From assembly GCF_000004075.3 (NCBI RefSeq), contig NC_026659.2:27050272-27114271 (forward strand): DNA of 64,000 nucleotides, read 5' to 3'. This DNA is from Cucumis sativus (lineage: Eukaryota > Streptophyta > Magnoliopsida > Cucurbitales > Cucurbitaceae). The notes under the pieces were generated by a model. That model worked only from the letters and a program-made list of their open reading frames with translations, was not told the origin of the DNA and made no database searches. Below, piece after piece: positions 38,901 through 49,700 of the stretch (positions within the stretch are counted from its first letter, which is position 1; the number at the start of each line of letters is the position of its first letter). The translations under genes were made by a program, and so were the position numbers.

Positions 38901-41544
38901 TAGTTAATAATTAATATATGTCCCAAATTTCCCCTGCCACACCTGAACACACAAAACCAAGTCTTCCATTTCCACCGAATTAATAATGTTTACTTTCTGA
39001 GTAGAATAGAAAGTCCCCAACTTTGGACATACATATATTTAAAAATAAAAAGACACAATTGATAAACACTCACAACACAAACCGATTATATATATATATG
39101 TGTGTGTGTATATATATATAAGAGTAAAAGAGAAATTTTCACAGATAACCATGCAATGCAACAACACCCGTGCTCAAGACTCTTTCAAACTCAAAAGAGA
39201 AACAAAAGTTAAACCCAAAAACAAGACAAATAGACAATGGTTGCTGACCATAAATCAAAGTGTTTGTACTTTCATACATACACCTTCTTATTCTAATTAA
39301 TTAATTAAAAACAAAAAATAAAAGATAAAAACTTTTTAATTTCTTTTCAATGTAATCTCATATTCAAGAAGGCGACTTTTGATTGGATGTGACAATATGC
39401 TTAATTAAGACAAAAACTGAGTTTTTCTCTTTCTATAAATATAAATACACATAAACCTGAAAAAATTTATTAAATAATGTTATTGAAAAGTGAAAAAGAA
39501 AAAAGAAAAAAAAAAGAGGAAAAAATAGTGAAATTCGTTTTAATGATTTATGGTATGCTTTTTGTAACCCATGCTCTGCAAACGTAACTGTTTGATTACC
39601 AGAAGTTGCCGGCCAACACCCTTCACGCCTTTCTAATTCCTTTTATATATATGTGTGTGTGTCTTCTTTTTGCCGCAAGCCAATATATATATTTATATAT
39701 ATATATATATGCATACAGCATATGTATATGTATATATTATGAGATTTTATTTCTTTATATATATATATATAATAGAGGAAGAGTAGGGCACAGTTGAGGT
39801 TAGGGTGTAGGCTAGAGGGTTTTGATTGTGTTGGTGTGTAGAGTTCGGCTAACAGTGGAATTTGTGTTCTAAATTAAAAAGCTAAGACCCTTAGAGAACC
39901 GTGCATTGTTTCAATAAAGTCACTCCAAACATCTATTATTCCCCTACTGCCTCCCATTTCATTAGCTTTTTTTTGTTTACCTCACAATTATGTTATCAAT
40001 TGGTATGGTGCGACTCATGTCTTGTGTTGACTAGATAAAGAAGACGTTTCCTCAGTCTTTATGGTAACAAACAATCAATTTTAGTTTATATGATGTTTGA
40101 TGTGATGATGATATGTAATATGTGAATTTAATAAATTTTTGTTATAAATGAAATAGATTGATAATGCATACGGTTATGAATAAGTGTAAACAATATATAA
40201 TGAACCTGAGATTTAATTACATAGTTCACAAATAACAATATGTTAGTAAAGTACAAAAGAATTTAGAGAAAATGATTGAGAATATTGCATCCACTTGACC
40301 ATGTTTCGTATTTAAATTTGCTACCTACAATAAAAGGGATGATATATATTAAATTGTGTGAAAGCACAGGAATGTCCTTAACAATAATGAATAGCACTCA
40401 TAACTACACTTGAAAAACTAGCTTGAATTTTTCGCTAAGAAAATAGGGTTTTTTTTGACGTTGATTCAAAGGCACTCCCTTGGGTCTAAAAGAAAATTAA
40501 TAAAGAGAGCAAACTAAGGATTATTATGTTCTTATATTTCCCAAAAGCCTTTAATGAAGAAAGGTTGGTACTTTATGAAATTAAAAATTCCTATTAATTT
40601 TGATAAACACATTTCAAAATGAGCACCCCACTAAGAATCAAGATAAACCCAAACATGATTAATGCACACAAAGATGGCTGAAACCGAGAAATTTTACTTT
40701 TGTGTTTGTATGAATTTATGAGAGATCATAAGAAGAAATTAAAAGAGAGAAAGAAAAGAAAGAAAAGAAAAGAAAAAGAGAGAAGGATATGGAGTGTGTT
40801 CCAAGACACAATGATTACATGGTCTTAAGGAAGCAAAAAGGGTTGGCGTGGACTTGGCTAAGAGTATGGAACAACGATGTGTGGGTCCTAAACCATTCTT
40901 TGATACAAACTATACTTTCTCATCCAATTATCTTTTTCTAAAAATCTATTTATTATATAATAAATTACGATTAGACAATTAAATAATAGTTTTATTTTAG
41001 TATTTATATTTTAAAAATTTACTACTTAAGTGAAATATTGTCTCATTACAAAAGAAGGCATTTGTATAAATACATTTAAAGTTATGATAATATTTGAAGG
41101 AAAAGAGAAAAGTAAATGGATTAAAATGGACTTTTCATAAAAGTGGTATTATTAAAATAGTCAAAAAGCTTTATGTAAGACTATAAAGTATAGATGATGT
41201 TTTGGAGGTACAAAGAAAAAATAAATGAAATGAGCAAAGTATATTGCAATAAAAGAAAATTTAAAGTTGTGAGAAATGTAAAAACAAAATAAAAGAAATG
41301 AAAAGGGGAAAGGAAAATTTGAAAGAAAAAAGGTTAATAGCCAAAGGGAAGCTTTTTACTACAATGATCTTCTCGGCCCTTTTTTGTCATTGTTTGGTCG
41401 ACAAAGCAATGTTTTTGTATGTTCACTTTCTTTTTATGTGTTCGTGTTTCTCCCCATTCTTTCTTTCTCTCTCTCTCTCTCACTTCACATTTATAAAACA
41501 ATTAATATTATAAGATAACACACATTAAACTAGGCATATCGACA

Positions 41545-41568
41545 AATATATATATATATATATATATA
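41545..41568. repeat. (AT)n microsatellite
   Basis: About eleven AT units roughly 490 bases upstream of the bHLH start codon. Confidence 0.9.
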
Positions 41569-41753
41569 ATTAACATTATTACATTATATTAAAATGGGGT
41601 TTATTCTTTTTGTCATATGCATATAATAATTATGTGAGTTATTTTTAATAATTATAATATAAAAAAGAGCTCATCTTTTTTCTCATATCACTCCCTAGAA
41701 AAGGTATAGGGGATGGACAAAGAATAATGGCGTAAGAAGAAAGTAAAGCAAAT

Positions 41754-41779
41754 AGAGAGAGAAAGAGAGAGAGAGAGAG
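41754..41779. repeat. (GA)n run in bHLH promoter
   Basis: An interrupted GA run directly upstream of the TATATATT element. GA-rich promoter tracts in plants can bind BASIC PENTACYSTEINE factors; that link is inference only. Confidence 0.8.
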
Positions 41780-41798
41780 GAAAAAGAAAAGAGCTCTC

Positions 41799-41806
41799 TA
41801 TATATT
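41799..41806 (+). promoter_or_regulatory. TATA box of TMO5-like bHLH gene
   Basis: TATATATT downstream of the GA run. It places transcription start near 41830 and predicts a leader of about 230 bases carrying two short upstream open frames. Confidence 0.5.
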
Positions 41807-42059
41807 GGAATGGTGGTGGGAGAGATTTTGCAAAGAGATATAGCTAGAGAGATTACTCAAAAGGAAAAAAGATTAATATCCAAAAGGGAAGAGATGACAA
41901 GAAATTCACAAGGAGAGATGATAGAGATATAGATGAGGATTTAACGCTCAATTTCCAAACCTTTTTTTGCTATTTTCTTATTAATTATTAGCACAATTAC
42001 ATAGAGGAAAAGAAAAAAAAAAACAAAAAAAGGAAAAAAAGAACTTTTTCTGGAGTGAT

Positions 42060-44450
42060 ATGTGTGGAGAGGATCAAGAAGAGGATCATCAACAACAACA
42101 ACATCAAGGAGAGTGTTCACAAACAATTGAGAATATGTTTCAAGAACAACTTCTTCTCCACCAACAACAACTACAAAACAACGACGGTGACCACAACAAC
42201 AACGATCATCATATGATGTATGGAGTAGAGCATCATCATCATGGAATTGGAAGATCAGGGTTAATTTTTCCACCCGAAGTCATGCCTCCGATGCTGCAAC
42301 CGTGGTCGTCGCTTAATCCGTTTATGATCCCTCCCCCACCACCGCCGCCTCTACCAACATCATTATCATGTTCATCGTCGTCTTATGGTAGTTTGTTTAA
42401 CCGAAGGCCACCTAATTGTCTTCAATTTGCTTATGATGGTCCATCTTCGGCTGACCATCTGGGTCGAATCATATCGACGACGCTAGGACCGGTGGTTCAT
42501 CCAGGTTCCACGGCTCCCTTTGGGCTACAAGCTGAGCTTGGGAAAATGAGTGCTCAAGAAATAATGGATGCTAAAGCTCTTGCAGCTTCTAAAAGCCATA
42601 GTGAAGCTGAGAGGAGAAGAAGAGAAAGAATCAACAACCATCTTGCTAAGCTAAGGAGCATACTCCCTAGTACCACTAAAGTAAGCATTTTTATTGCCTT
42701 TAATTTCCTACATGTTATTATATTGATTTTTTCATATATACCCTTTGGTTTTATTTGTTTTTTACATCGATCTTAAGCTTCTTGCATTGTTATTTTTGGA
42801 TAAAGTTGCAATCTTTGAACCTATACAATACAAAAAATTATATATTCCTTAAAATTTTGTCATCACATGTTGTGTTTTTGGTTGATATGATAAAGAGGAA
42901 CCAAAGTTGCAGTTGGATAAAGCTTTCGGTTGGGAAATTTTGTTGGGGAATGTCAGTCAAAAACTAAAAAAAAAAGGAAAAAACAATGTTAAAAGAAATG
43001 AAAAGGAAATAAAAGACAGAGACAAAATTCAGCCATTCTCTGTCAGTTGCCTCCTTATTAGAGTTTGCCCTTATCTATCTATTCTATATGAACTCAGCCC
43101 CACTAACTAACTCAATTCCATCTTCCAAAATTTAGTTATTTGCCTTTTCAAATATCAACTAATTCTTTTTCTTCTTTATTTTGTTTTTGTTGTTTTTTTT
43201 CCTTTTTGTGGGGGTTAATTTCCTACACCCAATGCGGGTGTAATGAAATTTGTGGGACAAAAAATATCATGTGTAACCATTGATGCTATACTATTCATGT
43301 AGTGTTGGCAGATCCTAACTCGATCTGCCAACGGTACATGTTACTACGGACAAAAATAAGATTATCTACTAATCAACATTCTATACTAAACTAACGATAT
43401 GTGACAAGACCCGTTGAAGAACATTTTCATGTTGGCAAAACTTTTAGGTAGTAGTATATACTATATAATTAATAATATGTTCTAGTTTAAGCTAAGTTGT
43501 ATAGAATTGCATCTCTCCTTGATATGGATTTCCATTTTTTTTTGTTGGGGGGTGGGGGTCGGAAAAATCACGTTGGTTGATAGTGTAGCCATTGATGCCA
43601 TTGATGTAGCATTGGCATATATCCTACTCCTACCAACTCTACATGTTGCAATCAATAAAAGTAGAATTATTTGTTGATTGACGTGTACTAATATGGGTAA
43701 CATCTCTCGACATGTCACAAGATCGACTAATATTTTCCTGTCGACAAAGGTTACATATCCCTATAGAAGAAGGGTTGATGGACTGTTAGGCAGTTGTAGT
43801 AATGGATACTGTACAATTAACAACATTGATAGTTTCCCAATTAATATACGGAAGTGCATTATGTAAAGCATACTAAATAAATATTATTGAGATGAAACTC
43901 CTAACAACGATAGAGAATTAATAACTGATATATGTATGTATGTATGTATGTACAGACAGACAAAGCATCATTGTTAGCGGAAGTAATAGAACACGTGAAA
44001 GAGCTAAAACGACAAACATCAATAATAGCGGAAACAAGTCCAATACCAACAGAAGTTGATGAAGTAAGTGTAGATGATGCTTCAGAACAAGAGATGATGA
44101 TGATAAGTAATAATGGATCAATATCATCATCAGCCAAGTTTGTAATAAAGGCTTCTCTTTGCTGTGAAGACCGTTCAGATCTTCTTCCTGATCTCATCAA
44201 AACCCTCAAATCTTTACGTTTAACAACACTCAAAGCTGAAATTACAACACTTGGTGGTCGTTTAAGAAACGTTTTGTTCGTAACGGCTGACGAAGAACAA
44301 CAACAACAACACAATATTACATCTATTATTCAAGATGCCCTTAAAGCTGTCATTGAAAAAACTGCAGGGGATCATGATTCTTCTTCAGCAAATATCAAAA
44401 GACAAAGGACCACCACTACAAATAACATTAATAATAATAATATCCTTTAA
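42060..44450 (+). CDS. TMO5: bHLH transcription factor, TMO5 / bHLH30 type
   Basis: bHLH factor of the TMO5 / TMO5-LIKE1 (bHLH32/bHLH30) clade. Members dimerise with LHW to induce cytokinin synthesis and periclinal divisions in vascular tissue. Exons 42060-42680 and 43956-44450; 371 residues. The N-terminal third is Gln/His/Asn-rich, followed by a proline run (about 91-98). The conserved block FGLQAELGKMSAQEIMDAKA precedes the bHLH domain at about 177-227. Basic-region residues H180, E184 and R188 match the H-E-R pattern for E-box/G-box binding. The single intron lies in the loop, between PSTTK and TDKASLLAEVIEHVKELKRQ. An ACT-like dimerisation region follows at about 268-320 (KFVIKASLCCEDRSDLLPDL). 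The Asn-rich tail ends NNNNIL. The clade is firm; TMO5 and TMO5-LIKE1 cannot be told apart here. Confidence 0.9.
43200..43755. repeat. Diverged tandem duplication inside bHLH intron
   Basis: Two related segments, about 43200-43445 and about 43540-43755, share a series of blocks in the same order: GTGGGGGT, a T/CCATTGATGC stretch, TGTAG-GTTGGCA, ACATGTT, GACATGTCACAAGA-like, and a closing GTTGGCAAAA/GTCGACAAAG. Overall identity is modest, so the duplication is old or comes from two insertions of one element. Confidence 0.45.
43932..43952. repeat. (GTAT)n run at the bHLH splice acceptor
   Basis: About five GTAT units run straight into the TACAG acceptor at 43951-43955, in place of a normal pyrimidine tract. 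Confidence 0.85.
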
Positions 44451-46799
44451 TTTATTTTTTTTATTATTATTTGAGAAATTTTGGTAATGATCATATTCAT
44501 ACCATATATATATAATATATATATATAGTACTGAAAATTTTGATCTTTTTCGTATGGAGATAAAAGGGTGATCTTTTTCTATGATGGTTTTTTTTTTTTT
44601 TTTTTTTTTCTGGATGACAGAAGAATTTATTTACTATGACTTAAAAAATGGTGTGAGATTTTTCTTTTCTTTTCTTTTTTCAATTTTTCAGAGTTGCAGT
44701 GAAGTTTTAAAAGAAAAACCCTAATGAGAGGGTTTGCATGTGCTGCAGTTGTATCCCCATTTATACTGCAAAGTGATGCAAGAAAAAAAAAGTTTGATTT
44801 TAAAAAATATATATATATATATATTGCTGATTTTATGCATAATATTGTCTTTGACATTTGTTGGGGTTTTTGGATCCCTTTTAAGTTGGAATTATTTTGG
44901 TCGTCTCTTTTGTTTTCAGATTTTGTTGCAATATTTTTGGGATTGTTTAATTTATAAATTAATTTCTCCTTTTTTTTCCCCTTTTTTTTTTACTTTTCAT
45001 TTTGGATTTGTTTGTAATATGTTTTAATCGTAATAAATTGATAACAACTACAATATAATATATAGAAATGAAACTACAAGTTTTTGTGGATATGCATGGG
45101 GAATTTATTGTTTTTTTTTTAAATTCTATTCTTAAGTTTATGTATTTAGTAAATCGTTAAATTAGTTAAAATTTTTATATAAATATAAAAGACACCTATA
45201 GTAAAATATTAGAGTATTAAAGGATTAAATAGACACAATAATCAAATAGCCAAAGAAAATTTAACAAAAATATTCGACATAAAATAAAATTTTGTATATG
45301 CTTTAGGGTATTACAAAATTTTAATTTAATGTTCAAAATAAATTTAGAAAGAACCATTAATACAAAATATTTTAGAGTTGGGATGGAGATTGTAGTTCAA
45401 AAAAAAAAGAAAAAAAAACTCAATAAACGCATTAGAAAAAAGAACTATTTAATTTAGTTTGAACTTAAAATCTCATGAGTTTATCGAGAACTATTTAATT
45501 TATTATGAACTTAAAATCTCATAAGTTTCTTCAATCAAATAATAATGAGGACTTTCGTAAACAAAGTGTAGAGAATTTCAACCTCATCAAGATTCAAAGA
45601 GCTAATCCAAGTTGATTATTATTGTATTTTTAAGTTTAATAATAATTGTTATAACGTAACAAAAGAAACATACGTCTAAAAGATGAGAATATTTGATAAA
45701 TTAATACTAACTATGGAAATTGACCGATTAGTATTAAAGATCTAAGGAAAACTTTTTTCATATAAAAGATGAATGACAAAGCAATGAAACATTTTTTTCT
45801 TTTCTTTGAAGTCCAAAGTTAAAGCCTAACATACTAAAATAGGGATTTACTAAATAATACCATTTCAACTAAGAATATGATCCTTTTTTCATAAGGGTCC
45901 ATATTAAAGTTTATGATTTAGTTTGACAAATTACATTTTAAAATGAAATTGACTTGCTTAATTTTGTTTAGGCCCTCCATGACCATGACATAAATATTTC
46001 CACTTAGCATGAAAGAGAGAGATCTTAACAACTTAGATAGTGACACAGGATGTGTCTTTACTTGCAAGTTCACACGTGACTAAAAAGTGGAAAAACTAAG
46101 ATAAGCTATCTAATCAAATGTAATTAAAAATTTTTAATTAAGCATCGACCACACTTGAAGAATTGATTCTTGATAATGTAACATTAAATGTAAAAAGTCA
46201 TTGGGCTGAAATAGTAGGACCATTGTATGTTTCTCAATCATGAAATATTGATTAGTCGTAAATACCATTTTGTCATTTTCGTCCGCTTAGAACAGATATA
46301 CACACCATCTATAGTCAGACATGAACCTGAAAATAACAAAATCTAATGATTCGTTTCCCTTATGAAATTTATTTTGAAAAGCTCAATTTCAAAATTACAG
46401 TACAATTCACTCCCTAAAACTCCCCATGATAAAGAATGAATGAAAGGGGCATTCTCGAAATGGCCATAACCATCGTATGTTTTCTAACAGTTCTTGTCAT
46501 TTGCTCGACTTCTGTTCCTTCCTTCAGTGTAACAATAATAACACGTGTTGTGGCCGTGAAATACCAAATCTAATAGATTGATGTAATGCTCATTGGTCAG
46601 GACTGTCGGGACTCTGCAGTTAGCTTAGCTCTCTTCAAAATCTAAGGCTGCATTTGCTTAAAGGGTTGATGTAGATTCTATAAGAATGAAGCTCACCTTT
46701 GAAACAGCAAACCACATCAATGTTTCATACGTCGAACATACAAGTTTGCATCGTCTGATCTTGTCGGAGAACAGACCAGATGTGCTTGTTGGATGGAGC
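44451..46799. other. Convergent spacer between bHLH gene and ILP1
   Basis: About 2.3 kb. It holds the bHLH 3' UTR with AT repeats, a 23-base T run near 44587 and ILP1 3' sequence near 46500-46799. A diverged 42-base direct repeat lies at 45441-45528. No gene was recognised; overlapping frames at 44627-45027 are of low complexity. Confidence 0.5.
45441..45528. repeat. Tandem direct repeat, 46-bp period
   Basis: AGAACTATTTAATTTAGTTT and the following 22 bases at 45441-45482 recur at 45487-45528 with about four differences. Confidence 0.8.
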
Positions 46800-49700
46800 T
46801 TATAACGCCTCCTTGAGATGGAAGGTCTTGGCAATGTCTCTTGCATTGTCATATTCATTCAGCTCAACCAGCATCTTCTTTAATCGCCGAGCTAATCCAC
46901 TTGTCTCACTCTCAGCTATGCCTGAAATATGTTTCTTCTCCAATGTTCTTCCCAACAACAGAACATAGTCTACCAATGGTTGCAACTTATGACTGCAAAA
47001 CAATATTTGGCATCATAATTTTAAGTTAAAGTTAGTATAATTCACCGTTGCTCAACAAAAAGAGCTACTTCCTTTCAGTGGTACTAATTAGCAAGCCAAA
47101 TTTAAAGTCCTACCAATGAAAATACTGAATATACTGTCAAAAGATTGAATAAAAGTATTTGTCCAAACCTTCGATCCCCGATGATGCCTGAGCCTGTCCA
47201 CACTCCTGCAAGAGAAGCAATGATTCTCTCAGTTCTTGTCACTGCATCATGGATGTTCGCTGTGATACTTCTAACATGAGGTAGAACTTTCCCATACAAG
47301 AGCTCTTCAAGAGCAAGCTTTTCTAAAATGGGCAATGCAATGATTTCTTTCCACAAACATATGTTCCTCATCAAACGAACGGACATGCCAAACCGATATG
47401 CTGCAATTCGAGCAGCATTTGGAACAGCTTTTGTTACAAGTGAATTCCAAGTAGGAACCTAGTATTTTGTGAACATAATCCAACGTTAGCAAATTTTATG
47501 AAATAATCCATTGAAGATTAAACATGAATGCATCATGGACTGTTTTTATGAAATCAGTCCAAATGAGAATATATGCATTCAACATACGAAGAAATGTTAA
47601 ATTGCCTAATAAAATGATAATTAAGTAGACCATAATATTGAGCAGTGCAAAACCAATTTCATACCGTAAGATCTTCAATGGCACCCGACAAACGGGTGCG
47701 AATAACAACCAATAGTTCTGTAAGAGCTTCACTTGATGGTGGAACATAGTTAGTAATCAAGCTTGTAGCGAAAGCTGCATTTCTGGTTTCACGTGTGCTA
47801 AGCATGTCCCAACAATGAGCAATTTCATGGTGCAATATTGGAAGTGCAACCTTTTCAACTAGTTCTGGGACAAGGTTAGCATCCGCATCATTTGGAGCAA
47901 AATCACTTCCATCCTCTGGCATACCATAATTGAATAGCAAAGAATGCCTGAAAAACCAAAATCAAGACGGTTAAACCAGCAAATATGTTCATTGAAGATA
48001 ACTGCATCTACAATTGACGCTCATAATGCCTACCGAAGAAAGTTAAAAAGCCATTAACATAATTAGCTCTATAATACTTAATAATGTCTCACCAGTTCAT
48101 GTCAAAGAAATCGGCACTTTCATGAAGGGGGTCCCACTTCAAGAGTTCCAATCTCACATAAGGAGAGAAGATAGCAGGAATGCTCAATGACATATAAGCA
48201 TCTCGGTACGTTGCTGAATAGTCTCTCTTCCATGCTTCAAACCTCTGTTTTACAACAGAAAGTTGGGAAAACTCCTCAGCTGCATCACTAAAAATCTGTT
48301 CAGCAGTCTGAAGCAACAAATCACGGTTTGACTGATATGCTGCACTATCACTATCACTCTCATCAGTGCTAGACTCTCCTTCTACTTTTTGATGGCCATC
48401 AACCTCCATGGATGCCAGTCTCTTGGAATCGTATTGAGATCTCCGGCGTTTTCGAGCCTCAGCTCTCCGCTTCATATCCATACGTTTCTGCAGATTTAAA
48501 TCCCTACCAAATTCATCTAACTTAGTTGGTAGATTTGCTTGTTCCCTTGACAAGGCAATTGCTGCCTGGGCCGCACTTGTGGCTGCAGTAACCATTTCAT
48601 TGCTACTCCCTTTCTTATTCAAGATTGAAATAGCTGCTTTTACAGCTGTTTCTATCTCCACCATTTCATCATCATTATCAGCTACTCTTCTTTCCACGAC
48701 GGTAGAAGCACGTTCTTCATGCAGTTTTTGCATCTGCTCCTCCAGCTCCTCTATGAAAGGAGCTTTATGCTGAAGGCACGGAAGTACACAAAATTGGTTA
48801 ATAAAGAAGGGCAACCATAGTCTTTTTTGAAATGGAGACAAGCCTCTAAGAGCAAGAAAAAAAAGAAAAACTCTAGAAATTTAAATCAAAAGCTAAAAAA
48901 CAAGTTCCAAACAGAAGAGATCAAGTTAAACAAAACCATAACTGTAGAAATTTAAATCAAAGCATAATGAAAATCTCTCATAAAGAACCAATTTGAAACT
49001 AGAAAAACTAATCTGAAACTAAAAAATAGCAAGAAGATGCAACCGACTGCCTCAAAACTGCCTTGCCAAATTATTCTAGAATTCAGAGGAAGCTCAAAAA
49101 AGTCTTCCACTATTTCAGCATAAGCGTGAAGGATTTACTTGTCGCCCATATGAAGGGAAATCCAAGAAAGACTGAAGTTGGTCCAACATTGAGGAGGAAT
49201 ACATTAAACTGCTGAAGAATCAAATTAGCATAATTCCACAATCAGCAGCTATTGATTCTAAATGATCTGGTATTTTGCAAGACTGGAGACAAGAACGAGT
49301 GGCAGAAGGCAAATTTGCAGATCTTGGCTCTTCCTCAAATTGAAACAAGGTATTGAGATCTGTTTCTAGAGGCTCAAAATGTTTCTAACTTTCAAGCTTG
49401 GTTGACCTATCCAAATGCTCCAATTCCTCACCACTGATGCAGAAAGGGAAGTCGAAAAAAGCCTCACCCTTCTTGTTGGATTGATTGAGAGGGGTTTTGC
49501 TCGGAGAGCCCTTCAAAAATTTTAGCTTGGAGTTGGGCAAAGAGAACTCAGAGTACTAGGTAGAGTGAAGAGAGCACAATTGACACTGCTTGTATTAAAA
49601 AATGAATCTAATGTAGAACCTTAGGTCTCAGGCTCTCAGTAATGCAGATACCTCCCACTTGCAAATAATGTACATTACGGATAAACATCCCATATGCTCT

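Larger units (their letters stand above)
31407..42059. other. 10.6-kb gene desert between TCP and bHLH genes
   Basis: It separates two divergently transcribed developmental regulators. The first 480 bases hold the TCP leader and promoter, the last 260 the bHLH leader and promoter. In between the DNA is very AT-rich, and the only frames are short and of low complexity. It contains a SINE-like remnant near 33000, direct repeats at 33450-33566 and 35878-35954, an ACGTG-element cluster at 35394-35478, and AT/TG microsatellites at 39090-39120 and 39640-39770. I recognise no protein gene, tRNA or known microRNA. Distal regulatory DNA for either neighbour is possible but not demonstrable here. Confidence 0.5.

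Noticed and set aside
39090-39770. AT/TG microsatellites that might form a microRNA hairpin or a scaffold attachment region
   Set aside because: The pairing is only simple repeat self-complementarity. I checked nearby non-repeat sequence against mature microRNA families I remember and found no match.
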